From: Macrothele yani
Taxonomy: Eukaryota; Arthropoda; Arachnida; Araneae; Macrothelidae
Direction of reading: 5' to 3'
Assembly: GCA_039090855.1 (NCBI GenBank)
Contig: CM077007.1
Span: forward strand, 12,883,515-12,947,514
DNA length: 64,000 nucleotides
Part shown: positions 31,567 to 43,564 of the stretch, in pieces
Layout: every line of letters begins with the position of its first letter
How positions within the stretch are numbered: the first letter of the stretch is position 1
Translations under genes and position numbers: made by a program
Notes under the pieces: model-generated
Seen by the model: only the letters and a program-made list of their open reading frames with translations
Databases searched by the model: none
Told to the model about the DNA's origin: nothing

Positions 31567-32879
31567 AAAATGACGGAGAAATTTACTTCGTTATAAGTGT
31601 GAAAAATGTTTAAGTTCAAAGGAGCAAGTTCCACTCCAGTTGTCTTGTGAAACAAGCTACAAATAAAAATGCTATCAACGAATACTTAGTAAGTACCCTT
31701 TCTCGGCCTTTGAACCTTGCGACTGTTAGGTTATTACTGCAGCGATAGTCTTGATGTTTCAGTGTACGAGTAATCCGAGATAAGAATTATTTAAAACATT
31801 ACAACTAACAGGCTCTCATATTGATCTGGCACATGGAAGTTCAGTTGAAATTTAAAGCGCAGCTAGATGGAAAATTACCTAAAATTCTTAAGTTCTATTG
31901 GGACTAGATAGGGTTTTTTTTAGCATAATTTTATAAATATTTTTACCATATCCCCTGGATGTCTTCATCAAATTTATGGTAGCCAAAATCAGAATGTCCC
32001 AGGGTCAACAACTAAATGAATCTTAACACATCAAAGTTTGGGCGGTTCTTTACTACTCGGCGAACACTGCAATTGGTGGGCTTACATTTAACCCTAATAA
32101 GCATTTAAAAATATAACGGCCTGGATTTCTGGCACAATATACATGAAGTTATTCCTGACACAAATATTTGCATAATTTATGAAAATTAAAGAAGACATGT
32201 TTACAGTTTTATAGTTCGCTGCGACCAAACATAATTTTAACATATCAAACTGTCAAATGATCAACACCGAAAAAGTCGATTGTACGTCCTGCAGCAGGTA
32301 TACTGCCCAATAGGTTGGGCATGAGTTTTTTTGTATTCAAATATAAAAGTAAAAATGTCACTTTTTTCTTGTTCGGGTTAATTCGTATGCACACTTCCAT
32401 TTTCATTTAACACAAACATTTCCGAGGTAATTTCACGCCTCTCTTTCTTTGTCACCACAGAAACACGATACGCTATGCACTACGTTTTTCTTTGGTAGTC
32501 GTATTCACGCAGGCAGGAGGTTGCTACACTTGACGGAATTTTCGGTCAGCTTGCCCGACACACCACACAAGAAAGGTGGGGACGCTGGAAAAAATGTGAG
32601 GTCACTCAGAGTCCCCTCTTTTGGTGTTTCTCCTCTTCGAAGATGTGTCGAGAAAGAAGGCTCATGAATTCTATCATCTGTCGCTTCTCCAAGTCATCGG
32701 TATGAACCCTCCTTTGCCGTTGTTTCCATAGAGCTGTTGCGAATAGAATTCTTTGGCATACGTTTTTGTTCCCCTTTCGGATCTCACGAGGCAGGTAGAC
32801 CCTCTCGTTACGAGTCTCAGAAAAGCAACTTGTTATCTTTTAGTTCTCTCCCTCTCGCGGTACTTAAGGATGTCTTTTT
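31567..32879. other. Unannotated spacer
   Basis: Open frames at 32449-32667 and 32737-32943 show no domain. Nothing else is supported. Confidence 0.4.
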
Positions 32880-33375
32880 TACGCTTTCCAACCGTAGGTT
32901 GAAGTGTATATGCTCCAGCTTTGTCCGTCTGTCCGCACGATAACTTGCGTAAAAATGGTTCGATTTCCATGAAATTTTAGTATGTGGTAGGGGACCACTT
33001 GGGGATGAACCCTATTGAAAATGGACAAAATAAGGTCAAAGGTCAGGATACACGAGTCATAACTTATGTAAAAATGCTTTTATTGCGACAAAACTTTAGT
33101 ATGCTTTTTCGGAGGTACACTGAACCAATTTTGTTGGATATCATCGAAATGGGGTCAAAGATCAGTGCGCAGGAAGGAGATTTATTCCACAGCCATTATC
33201 TTCATAACTTGAGTAAAAACGCTTCTATTGCGACAAAACTTTAGTATGTTGTTCCGGAGGTATTCTGAACGAATCAACAGTCAGGGTAGGGCGGAGGGTT
33301 TGTCTGTGCGCGATTTCTGGTATGTTAGAAAGCTTATCATAATCAATTCATTGCATGATTTTACTAACTTATTAC
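32880..33375 (+). repeat. Family A array, copy 4
   Basis: It starts with ACGCTTTCCAACCGTAGGTT (the hairpin is shortened: the GAAGC arm is lost), the leader ATATGCTCCAGCTTTGTCCG and about three monomers (one GGTTCGATTTCC type, two GCGACAAAAC type). It ends with GAAAGCTTATCATAATCAAT and GCATGATTTTACTAAC. Confidence 0.8.
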
Positions 33376-33757
33376 ACATACGCGCACACAAGAAGGGAGG
33401 GTACTTGAGATGCGTTGGTTTTCTTTGTATTCTGATCAAGCTGAATCAATTAACAGTTTAGTTCCTTCTTTCTCATAAATTGTTTGCAAACGGTAAGATA
33501 TGGTGCAGCATCTCTTACTTCTTTGCTGTGGTTAGTTTATAAATGGAAAAGTGGCTGCCCCGCAAAGGAAGCGCAGATGATTTATAGTTCTGCTTTTCTC
33601 GCCTTCGCAGACCACACAAGAAGAGATGATGTGCATTTTTGTTCCTCAGATTTCTTAAATCTGGAGTTATTTCTTTTGCCTTTCTATAACGATTAGCGCC
33701 CGTAAATTAAACTGTTAATTGATTCAGATTGATCTACCACGCCCATTTGATCTAAAC
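33376..33757. other. Unannotated spacer
   Basis: Nothing recognised. Confidence 0.4.
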
Positions 33758-33759
33758 TA

Positions 33760-35137
33760 CACTGCTGGCTACCCAAAATGCAGCACCAATTAGGACACGC
33801 GATAGCAAAACCAGATTTACTGGACACATAACAGATACAAAAATGAAACTATTGAGCTTACAGGCCCGTGCGACTTGCGGAACACGCAGACATCAATAGT
33901 TCGTGTGGCCCCCATGGCTGGCAATAACGGCCGTTGCACGCCGCGGCATCGAACTATAGAGGCTTGGGGTATGTCGGTCCAGGCTGCCTCCATACGTTGC
34001 CACAGTTAATCAGGCGTAGCCGCGGGTGGTGCTTACCGGGCCACTCGGTTGCCGATCAGCGACCAGACGTGTTCGATGGGCGACATATCGGGAGAACAGG
34101 AGGGCCACGGCAGCATTGACACCTGGTGGGCCGTGAAGAACTGTTGCACGATGCGTGCCACGTGCGGGCTCGCGTTGTGCTGTTGAAACGTGGCCGCTAG
34201 CAGGTCCTGCAGGTAAGGGAGGACTACAAGCTCCAAAACGTCGGAGATGTAGCGGTGGCTGTTGAGTGTACCGGCAATGCGTACCAGGGGGTGCGAGTGT
34301 CATATCCAATTGCGCCTTAAACCAAAACGCCAGGCGACTGACCGATATGGAGATGCATAATGCAGGCGTCATACAGTCTCACGCCGCGGTGCCGCCACAC
34401 GCGGATCCGACCATCGTGGCGTTGCAGGCAGAAGCTGGATTCGTCGGAGAAGACAATGTCGTGCCATTCCGTAGTCCAGGTGCGGCGTTCAATTGGCCAC
34501 CGCACTCGCCGGTGGTGTAACGTCAATGGTAATCGGAGCAATGGGCGCCGTGCGACAAGTCTTCGCTCCTGCAGACGACGTCGAACGGTACGTGCTGACA
34601 CAGGTTGTTGTGCAACACACCCTAATTCTTGCGCTAACGTTCGTGATGTGGCGATGCGAGCCGTCAATGCTCGCCGAACAACATGCCGGTCCTCTCGTTT
34701 GGTGATGTGCCGCGGTTGCCGCAATCACTCACGTCGGTCCGTCCATCCCTCCTGCACCCAAAGAATCCATACTCGCCTCACTGTGGCTGGATGTCGTAAC
34801 ACACGGGCGCCGATATCTCGGTACGATAAACCGCTGTCGCGATAAGCCACTATTCGTCCTCTGTCGAACTCCGAAACGTGCTGGAATGACTGCCGTGTTC
34901 TGCGACGAGGCATCAGTAAGCTTCCCGCGCACAGGTCCGGCAGCACAACACACTTCCACTCCGCCTTCTGTGCGCCCTTCTTATAGTGCTTCCCGGTGAC
35001 GTGCCAGACGCACATGATTTGCATATGCTCTGCAATGCTAATCGTTTGCATGTCCTCTCGCGGGCGACGCATGCTGCGAATTTCAGGCCAAATTGGATGC
35101 TTCCTTCATCGTGTTGCATTTTGGGTGGCCAGCAGTG
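33760..35137 (-). mobile_element. Tc1-like transposon, GC-richer than surroundings
   Basis: The TIR CACTGCTGGCTACCCAAAAT at the left matches the reverse complement of TTTTGGGTGGCCAGCAGTG at the right. TA precedes the left end (33758-33759); the right TA is mutated to AA. Length is 1378 bp. Its coding region is visibly GC-rich against AT-rich flanks. Confidence 0.88.
33880..34913 (-). pseudogene. Tc1-like transposase with a mutated catalytic Asp
   Basis: The ATG at 34913 opens MPRRRTRQSFQHVSEFDRGR; HTH blocks are SYRDIGARVLRHPATVRRVW and QPVSARTVRRRLQERRL. Catalytic blocks: IVFSDESSFCLQRHDGRIRV (Asp kept), FQQHNASPHVA (second Asp changed to His) and SPDMSPIEHVWS (Glu kept). Lesions are a TGA at 34725-34727, a TAA after GVLV near 34316 and one frameshift between 34236 and 34290. 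The C-terminus is blurred (MPRRVQRPLLPAMG). Confidence 0.82.
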
Positions 35138-36764
35138 AAATAGGACTAAGGTAGTTTCAATATGTTGTTTGACTTTGGAATTGCACTTGTACACGAATAT
35201 ACAGAATTACCAACTGGTTACGAAATCAGAACATCTTTCAAATTGAATTCGGCGTGAATTATGGCATTTGTTTTTGAACTTTTTTTTTTTTTTTTTTGCG
35301 TAAAGCAAAGCCTCGTTTGCAAACCTTCAGATGTAGTTGTAGTCTCTGCACGCCGGGTATTTTATAAAAATGAATTAAAATTGGAAATTTGTAATGTGTT
35401 TACCAATAAAACCGTAGCGGCTACCACTCTGATAAATGGGGGTGTCAAGGTTTCAATTATTCTTCACCCGTGGGCATATTTGCCAGAAGTATATTCGTAT
35501 TTCTGAAATGTCAGGTTCATAAAATAAATTTTGCGGGAATCAGAGATCCAGAAAGGAAGTTGTTTCTGAAGTTCACCATTTTTGTCAAGAGAGAGAGAGA
35601 GAGAGAACCTGGAAATCGATTTTATGCATATACGGCAGCTCTAGTGTCCAATGTGCTCTTTGTTCCATTTACTACAGAATTTGGGTGGAATTCCGAATAA
35701 AATATCAATCCCTGAGTCTTACAGTTGGCCCTTTGCTGAAGTTCAAAAAACGAAATTCGTAATATAACAGCACATCCATTCTCTGCTTCGGGAAAGCCCG
35801 AGAGTTATATTTAAAATAGTTTTTTTACCATGCGATTCATAAAAAGGGGGAAATAACCAGCACGTATTTCTGATATCCTTCCTCTGTTGGAGGTTTGATA
35901 TTTCAGTCAGCCATTCAGGAAGCACGAACGGTGAAAATGTAAAGGTGTTTTTTTTTTTTAATTTGTGCAATACCCTACTTAAGCGAAATTTGATTTATAG
36001 GTTTAAAGATACTACTAAGTTTTCAGTCGTGTTCTCACTTGTGCAATGCTAAACAAAGGTCTGCTGATATTTCAGATATAATGTAGGCAAGCTGAATTTC
36101 CTTCTGAAATTTCCCTAAAACTAGCAAGTTATATATAAATATTCATATACTAGCAACTGGGCAAGTGCGTTACGTGAACTATCTCCTTTTTCTGATAAGG
36201 TGGCGGAACTTCATAAAAACAATGGAAGTCCAGACTTGTTTGGTATTGGTCTTTCCAGTAAGAGCTCAATTCATATTCAGCTAATTTGATATCTAGTGGA
36301 CGATATTACGGAAAATGAAAAAGTCCTTTCAATAAATAGAAATAATCACTGCTTTTGGCAGATGAACCATGTGAGAGAAATTTCACTGGTTTACACGTTG
36401 CTATATGACTGCTCTCTCGAATACTCATTACCTTCTTACTGATTAAAAAGAAATGCTTATTTTTCAATTTAAGTACTTTTATGAGCATCTAACATCCGAA
36501 ATCGTGTTCTGTACCAAATTTTGGCTATTCAGCTGCAAGAAAGGCAGTGAACTACTACTGTAATAAGAATAAAACAAATATTGTTTTTTGAGATTCGAAC
36601 ATTGACCTAGGAGTAGAATTAGTCGGAAATCAGAGCATTTGGACCACTTATGGCGTGTACTCTAAATTAACTTTCATTTTTAGTTGCTTCCTCTGTAAAT
36701 TTGAGTTCATTCGCTTTTAGGGTTTTTAACCTTAACGTTATACCATAAAAATATTTTCTTTCAC
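35138..36764. other. Unannotated spacer
   Basis: A T17 run lies near 35281 and a (GA)n run near 35590. No gene or RNA is supported. Confidence 0.4.
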
Positions 36765-36923
36765 GGAATGAGGTTGGCAACAATTCTGAGGTCAGAGAGC
36801 ATCTAGGAATGAGGTTGTAACAATTCTGAGGTCAGAGAGCGTCTAGGAATGAGGCTGCAACAATTCTGAGTTCAGAGAGCGTCTAGGAATGAGGTTGCAA
36901 CAATTCTGAGGTCAGAGAGCGTC
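36765..36923. repeat. 40-bp tandem repeat, four copies
   Basis: The unit GGAATGAGGTTGCAACAATT plus CTGAGGTCAGAGAGCGTCTA starts at 36765, 36806, 36846 and 36886 with one to three differences per copy. Confidence 0.95.
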
Positions 36924-39059
36924 AGACTCCGCACACCTGGGGAATCAGCGTATGCATGTTGACAGATAAGAACGAGAGGTATATAATGTTGAAACAAGCA
37001 GTAAACAGGGTGGTGGAAGCTGCATTAACCTGAAGCTGTTTACTTGAAGTCTGCGTGTTCGAGTTGTGTTGTTATATATTAAATGTTGGAGTTAATCAAG
37101 TTGTCTGTTTACTTATTTACTTACGTTAATTGGACTAAGTGCTAAGCTTGAGTGAAGTGCTGCTGAAATAAAAGCGAACTGGAAATAAATCCCTCTTGGA
37201 TTTTATTTAAGTGACTTTGTTTCACTTCGAGGGTGTAAATAAAAAGAGGAAAGACCTAGTTTTTCTCAAAGCTGCGGTTTAAATAATAAAGAACGCTAAA
37301 CACTCGACTGATCGGTGACATAGTGCGTATACGTGCTTAACTGAAATATTTTTACGTGGTTAAATAAGATACGTTTATATAAAAATGACTAAGGAAAGTT
37401 TACATGTTTAATATTACCTCCTCCCTTATGACTTGAAATTTCAGACAAAGAGCTCATTTTGCCAGCTGTGAGCTATATAATGTTTTTAAAATTGACTTTT
37501 CACATTACCTATTGGACTATGGGTGGTACTTGTAATACTGGACCTTCTTAACGTTATCCTCCGGACATCATCATCATCAACAGCAGCAACCATGGGACAA
37601 ATGCCCATAGGAGCCGGCCACCAGATGGCAGCAGATTACAATCGTTTTGTATTTTTACTACCAGCGCATCGACACTCATTTGGTAAACCCTGTTATGGAA
37701 GGGGGACGAGGGACTAAGTGCGTCCGGGGCTGACTTCAGAGGGAACCATCCAGGCATTAGCGTCCCCAAACTTGGGGAATATGCGGAAAATCCCGGAAAA
37801 ACAAGACTGGATGACCGGCGTAACCGGGCTTCAACACCCTTCAGAAACGTCTGCCTCCCACACTAAGCATAGCGCGTTAGCAAAGTGCACTATGCTGGTG
37901 GTATGCTCATGTTAGCTATCACTAAATCGTTAATTACACAGTGAGCAATATTAGACTTTCTAACGGCCAGAAGAGTCTTCATTTACGCACATAAATCGAA
38001 TTTATTAGGTCTTCCAAGAATAATAGAACTATGCTTCAAGATTACGTACATGTAAATCGTTGTTATCTAGTCAAAACATACATACGTCTTTCAACCTGAC
38101 TTCAAAGACTGTTGCCACATAACATTCAGTGAGTGAGAAAAACATAATGATAATGTTGACTCTTAAAGAAAATTAACTCAAAATTTACGTAGGGAAAGAA
38201 AACAAAGCTGAAAGTTAAATTTTAATATACGTCATAACTGCTGCTCGAAATTAATAAAATGTTTTATTTTAAGATTGTTTTTTGAAATATCGATTATTTT
38301 GAAAGCGTCAAGAAGTTGTAAAGATGTATGAAACATTTATTTGTCTTTTTTCTCTAACAAATACAAGCAGGTGGAGAGGGGATTCTCACCTTGAAAGAAA
38401 AACCGATATAGCAATTCTGTGGAAAAGGAAAAGAAGAAATCAATGCAGAACCCAGATCTTCATTTTTAGAGTTTTTCTCTCAGCAAAGAATGCGGCTGAA
38501 GAACACAGCAGGCGTTCGAAACTTTTCAATAATGGATGTGTTTACTAAGGAGATCACTTAACGTACTCTTACCGATGCGATTGAAGTTCCTAACAGTAAG
38601 CAATCGATGTTTTGAACGGCTCACTTAAAACCATTATCGCGCTTCAGCTGCGCTTTCACCTGTTTCTAGATATGTAGGTTCAGTGAATTCTGTTATTTTT
38701 TTTTTTACCAAAGTGATGCGGGTAATAATAGCAACATTCTAAGTGAACAAATCTGTTTGCACCGCAAATAAAAACGAAATTGACTGCACTGAATTCTGGG
38801 TGTCATACGCAGTTCTTTTGATTCAAACCTCAGTCGCAGAACTCTAAACAATTAAATCAGAGACATCATGTGAATGATCTTGATAGTGCCTTGATAACTC
38901 AGATCTCGACGGAAATCTGCACATACACCATCAAATGGATTATTTTGAGCTAGAAACAGGTAGTGAATTTGTGGCAAATTTTAGCGATGGTTGCAAATTT
39001 TCGATGGAAAAAGTATTTTTCAGTACGATGAACAGAAGATGAGATACGTGCCTTGTATT
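36924..39059. other. Unannotated spacer with a GC-richer stretch at 37560-37860
   Basis: 37560-37860 is noticeably GC-richer (CCATGGGACAAATGCCCATAGG, GGGGGACGAGGGACTAAGTG, CCGGAAAAACAAGACTGGAT) and looks like a diverged interspersed repeat. No A/B box, TIR or protein motif identifies it. Confidence 0.3.
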
Positions 39060-39440
39060 GGCAAGGGCGGGTCAATAAGTAAATTCTGACGCCAAGTTAC
39101 GAAGACTATTATAGCCACACACAAATGAATCAGGGCAACTAATAGAGAATACATATCCTACTGTTTTACATAATTACCGAATCGATCGAGACGCTTGTCC
39201 CACCAATACACCAAGTTTGAAAATCTTGGGTAAAGAATTCGACCTCAACTGCTCAACTGTGTCCTCATCTAACGCTTCACCTCAGCAACCACTCCAAAAA
39301 TGTTTTTCTTCAAGGTGTTTTTGAGAGACCCGAACCGCTGGATGTCTGACAGTGCACACTTCGGACTGTACGGGGGTTAAGGGCGATAGGATCTACCTAA
39401 ATTCTTCACGAAGTGCGTTGTTACTCTTGAGGTATATATT
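39060..39440 (-). pseudogene. mariner-related transposase, C-terminal remnant
   Basis: The minus strand reads LSDIQRFGSLKNTLKKNIFG (for the SDYHLFGSLK block), a stop-bearing linker, then YPRFSNLVYWWDKRLDRFGN and YVKQ, matching the usual WDKC...GNYVEK end. The orientation and the missing N-terminus fit the remnant at 40306-40880, which could be the other half of the same copy split by about 870 bp. Confidence 0.65.
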
Positions 39441-40305
39441 GTCATCCGTTTATCATGCCAGAGAGTCTTCTACGGATTCCATATGTAAGGACCTGTGAAT
39501 CAGTAAAATAAGTACATATGTATATATTGACATTTTAGTCATTTTATTATATTCGAATTTCTTTGTGTCACGTACTGAAGACACAAACTGCTTTAAAAAA
39601 GGAATTCCTAAGACTTTTAAGCTCCGGAGATAAGTATGTACTAAGAAAGGCGAATAGGAAATTCTGTGTATTCACGATGTTCTATGTATGTTCACCTTAA
39701 TGGTTTTAGCCAACTCCAAGCCAGAAATTGCTACCTAATATCTATTATCCTTAATATGTTCTGTTAGAAGTAGACACTCAGAGATTATAACTGTTACTGG
39801 CAGCACTTTTGTTAAATTCCAACTAAACTGCATCAAGTATTGTATATTTGTGTGTGACTAACCGTTAATTGACCTCAAGACGACGCAGTGGCCTCTTACA
39901 ACGCGATATTGACTGACAAATGGATAGGGAAATTAGCGTATATAAACGGTCTAATAGAGGCGGGAGGAGTAAACCGGTGCTCGAAACCGGCACAATTGGG
40001 CTTGGCGATGTAATGGTTGAGTCGTTTGGGATCGTCAGCGTGCCTTCGGGGCCTCTAGATGGGAATCTTCAAATCAGGCTGGTGGGTGCTCTGGTGGAAA
40101 CACTTGCGAAGAAGCAAGGGGGGGACTTGAAGGTTTCCTCGTTTTGAAGGTTTATCTAACAGGCCTCCAAGATTAGCGGGAACTGAACAGCTGCGTCGTC
40201 GACGGGGAAGAAAGACCTGCCAGAAGTCAATGAGCTTAGTTGAATAATAAACAGGTAGTAGCTTAAAGAAGGTTTAGTCTGACGCAACTGTAGAAGTGTC
40301 AGCTC
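39441..40305. other. Sequence between two mariner halves
   Basis: A 75-codon open frame at 39920-40147 has no recognised domain. It may be part of an insertion that split the mariner. No TIR or TSD was found. Confidence 0.3.
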
Positions 40306-40880
40306 TTACATACTGCAACGGTACCAGATACTACAAATAAAAGTTGAGGCAGAAGAACCTCTGATTTCAGCACCACGAACCTGATCAGAGTTATTTGAGT
40401 GATTTGCATAATGGTCTCTAATCGAAACTACCTGCCTTTTACAGCTTTGAAACGCCGCAGAATGGTAGAGTATTGTTTGACAGATGGTTTCCCCGTTGTC
40501 CAGGAGGATAATATCTAAGGCATACCAAAATATTGTCAACATCACTTACCCCAGCTGGTTGCACATTCTTCAACATCTTCTCATACGACATAACATGTGC
40601 TTTGACGTCGGCATGAAATGGTGCTTCCACATTTCGTCGCAGGTAAGACAAGAGGCTAAGAAATTCGTGGCCTTCTTTCGCGTAGCGAGGCAGCCGTGAG
40701 AGGCTTAGTCCCATTCGCAGTGCTTTCTGAGGGAACCCATCTCAAAAAAACTTCTCGATACATCAACAAATCGTTAACAATGTGACGCGCGGTACCGAAA
40801 GAAACGTTTGCATTTGTAGCACGCTGACGAAAAGTCGCCAGCCTTCTTGCGCTTGAGTAAACCCATTCCATGTTGCTCTC
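40306..40880 (-). pseudogene. mariner-related transposase, N-terminal and central remnant
   Basis: Minus-strand blocks are NVSFGTARHIVNDLLMYREV (HTH), LRWVPSESTANGTK, LPRYAKEGHEFLSLLSYLRR (the LTCDETW catalytic block is destroyed), AHVMSYEKMLKNVQPAG, VMLTIFW and DIILLDNGETICQTILYH. The frame changes at least twice. Confidence 0.65.
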
Positions 40881-41337
40881 TTTCGTTAATGTTAAAGGTA
40901 TGCCACCTCATTTCTCATGAGTCAATGAATCTGCACCTTGCAGTGGGTGATCTACGCTGCTGTGTTCTCCATTCAGAGAGAAACCCAATCGTCCCGCGTA
41001 TCTCCTAGTGAAACCTTATTTCCAGACCGGTCGTGATTTTCACCTAAATCTGTTTTCCAGCATGTTGCCGTTTAATTCAAACTCTTGTGGAGAAACGCGT
41101 GCACCACTCAAGAAAATGTGATGTGTGAGACACCGATTTAGTTGTCCTTAATTCGCCTCCAAAGGTAATCGGAAGTTACTTATTGATTAGTGTTCGTGTA
41201 TTTAGCATACCTAGAATGTTATTTTCTAATGAAAAGCTTCAAGTATCTGAATCACCTTTGCGTTCGGTTCCACAAACTGTTTCGAAAAGCATTTTCCTAT
41301 CCAGTTTAAAGCGCAGATTTGGTCCGAAATACAAATA
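40881..41337. other. Unannotated spacer
   Basis: Nothing recognised before the next mariner's TIR. Confidence 0.35.
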
Positions 41338-41530
41338 CAAAGGTCGTTCCATAAAAACTGAGAGTAATTTTTTTTTCAGTTGGCAATATTGCGAAGGAGA
41401 ATAATAACCACGCAAACGACTAACTGAATTAAAGAAGTATCTGTGGCAACAGGTATTAGCAGTGGCAGATGATTCTGGTTTTGTTAAAGCGCAGTTTTTT
41501 AAGGTACGTCTGCATTTCGCCATACAGCTG

Positions 41531-42625
41531 TGGAGGTGAGTGATTCAGAGTTAAGAAGTGAAATGTGTTGTGCGATAAAAGTTTGCTATCGTTTGGGTAA
41601 AACTGCTCCAGAAACAGTTGATTTGATGCAAAATGCTTACAAAGATAAATGTTTGGGGGAGTCAACGTTCTTTTAGATGCCACCATGATTTCAAAAAAGG
41701 GCATTTGTCGGTAGAACTCACTCCTAGGCCTGGTCGACTTGAAAGTGTTGTTACGGAACGCATTGTTAACACTGATGGGCAGTCCTGCAAGAAGATCGAC
41801 GAATGACGTGTGAAGACATAGCGGCGTCAACTAATATTTCAAAAACGTCGACGTTCTACGCGATAAATTACTCTGATAGCTGCCGCGAAAAATTACACAC
41901 ACTTGTCATTCTACGTGACAAGTGTGTGTTCCAGATGGGTACCTCATCATCTGATGAGAGAACAATTGTTAACCAGAGTTCAGGTGTGTCATGAGTGGAA
42001 ACAAATGATTGCAAAGCATCCAAATTTTCTGAATACAGTAATAACTGCCGATGAAACATGGGTCCACTATTTCGACCCCCTCACGAAGCGCGCAACAAGT
42101 GTCTGGAAACACAAAGGCTCCCCTTCTCCGAAAAAAGTCCACCAAACCAAATAAGCTGGGAAGGTGATGATAATTTTCTTTGATCATAAAGGTGTAGTCT
42201 ACCAGCATGCTGTTTCTACACAAATTACTGTCAATGCTGTATATTGCATCTGAGTGTTGAAACGTCTACGACAACACATATTGATTGAGCGACCCGATCT
42301 GGTGGGCAAGTGGACCCTACACCGTGATAACGCCCGCCCACATGTGGCTGCTTGTGTTCAACAGTTTCTTACGAAATGCAATATTGAAATCATGCCACAG
42401 CCTGCCTACAGTCGTGAACTCGCCCCGCACGATTTCAGGTTGTTTCCAACAATGAAGGAGAAGTTCCGTGGCACAACATTCAACACAGCTGCTGATGTTA
42501 TTCAAGCTGCACAGGGATCGATAAAGCAGCTTCCACAAAATGCCTTCGTCACATGCTTTGAAAAGTGGACTGAACGATGGGACCATTGCATATCATCCGA
42601 GGTAAGATACTTTGGGAAAGAATAA
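41531..42625 (+). pseudogene. mariner-family transposase, moderately decayed
   Basis: The N-terminus EVSDSELRSEMCCAIKVCYR has no visible ATG. GKTAPETVDLMQNAY, LSVELTPRPGRLESVVTE and MTCEDIAASTNISKTSTF (HTH) follow, then a hairpin replaces part of the linker. CSRWVPHHLMREQLLTRVQV, NTVITADETWVHYFDPLTKR (first Asp), KGVVYQHAVSTQITVNAVY, WTLHRDNARPHVAACVQQF (second Asp), YSRELAPHDFRLF (third Asp kept) and CFEKWTERWDHCISSEVRYF end at TAA 42623-42625. Several frameshifts and stops, but all three catalytic Asp remain. Confidence 0.85.
41895..41929. repeat. Perfect 14-bp inverted repeat in mariner coding sequence
   Basis: ACACACACTTGTCA (41895-41908) and its exact reverse complement (41916-41929) flank the loop TTCTACG. 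The right arm is the natural coding sequence before CSRWVP; the left arm replaces the expected linker. Confidence 0.9.
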
Positions 42626-42695
42626 TATATATTTTGTTGTACCTATATTTCTTCCTTTTGTGGGATTTTACTCTGTTTTTATGGAACGGCGGTTG

Positions 42696-43048
42696 TATAA
42701 TGCCTTACTGTGTAGCAAAAGATTTCCATCCGCGTAAACTGGAAAATTGTGGTATTACATAGGAAGACGCTGGAAAAGAATAGCAGTTTCTAAATGTTGT
42801 GTAGCGCTGGTACTACTCGAAGACTTCTCACCCCTTTATAACGGGAAGTAGACAGTGTTTTGGTTAGGAAAGCTTCTATGTCACCCAGTGAAGACTCGGT
42901 CACTCTTTGTAAACGCTGAATATCGGGGAGTAAGCTCTTGCTAATGTCGTTCAGGTGCTCTTTGCGAATGAATTCCCACACATTTCCTAACACATTCTTT
43001 AATTATTTGACATATTTGGGCTTCGAAGTTAACTTATCTAGACTAGTA
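42696..43048. other. Unannotated spacer
   Basis: Nothing recognised. Confidence 0.35.
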
Positions 43049-43149
43049 CTGGTCACAAAAAGTTAGGAATATTTCATGAAATGAAGGATGTATGTATCTT
43101 ACTCAAGTAACACGCTTTGAAATAACATCAGTGAAGCTGCGCAGCACGA

Positions 43150-43450
43150 ACCATAAATAATAGCGCGTTTACAAAAGCAATTTATTGCGAAATTTCTACC
43201 CACAATTAAGGTTACCACTGCAATATAGACAAAGTGGTAAATTTGGAGAACGTCTATACCTCTCGATTTCAGTACCCGTTAACACCATCCCTGTGTCGAA
43301 GAACGTCTTAGCACCAACGAGGCATAATTGCAAAAACATTATTGATGAGTGTCTGGTGCAGATCGTCCCATACTACAGCTTAATATTCTTCACAGAATTA
43401 AGGTCAGGAGACCTTGGAGGCAGCTGCAACGATTCAGGCTCATGATCTTT
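43150..43450 (-). pseudogene. Tc1-like transposase, C-terminal part (split copy)
   Basis: The minus strand reads HEPESLQLPPRSPDLNSVKN, the SPDLNPIE block with IE replaced by VK, so the catalytic Glu is lost. A short, damaged C-terminus follows. Confidence 0.6.
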
Positions 43451-43564
43451 AAAGTTCCGTTATCACGCTCTAGGCAGGGTGACTGGTTGCATTATTACCA
43501 AGCCCCCGGTAGTTCGGTGGTCGCGGAATACTTAATCATCGTCTAACTGGATAAACAGTGAGGC

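Larger units (their letters stand above)
41338..42695 (+). mobile_element. mariner-family transposon with TIRs and TA duplication
   Basis: The left end CAAAGGTCGTTCCATAAAAA and the reverse complement of the right end (CAACCGCCGTTCCATAAAAA) match. TA lies at 41336-41337 and 42696-42697. Length is 1358 bp. Confidence 0.9.

Noticed and set aside
34360..34845. 161-codon Arg/Cys-rich plus-strand open frame
   Set aside because: Antisense shadow of the GC-rich Tc1 transposase at 33880-34913.
36765..36923. CRISPR-like array
   Set aside because: The 40-bp units are contiguous with no unique spacers; it is a simple tandem repeat in a eukaryotic genome.
37560..37860. Possible SINE or coding gene in the GC-richer block
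   Set aside because: No A/B boxes, TSD or protein motif could be shown; left as an unclassified possible repeat.
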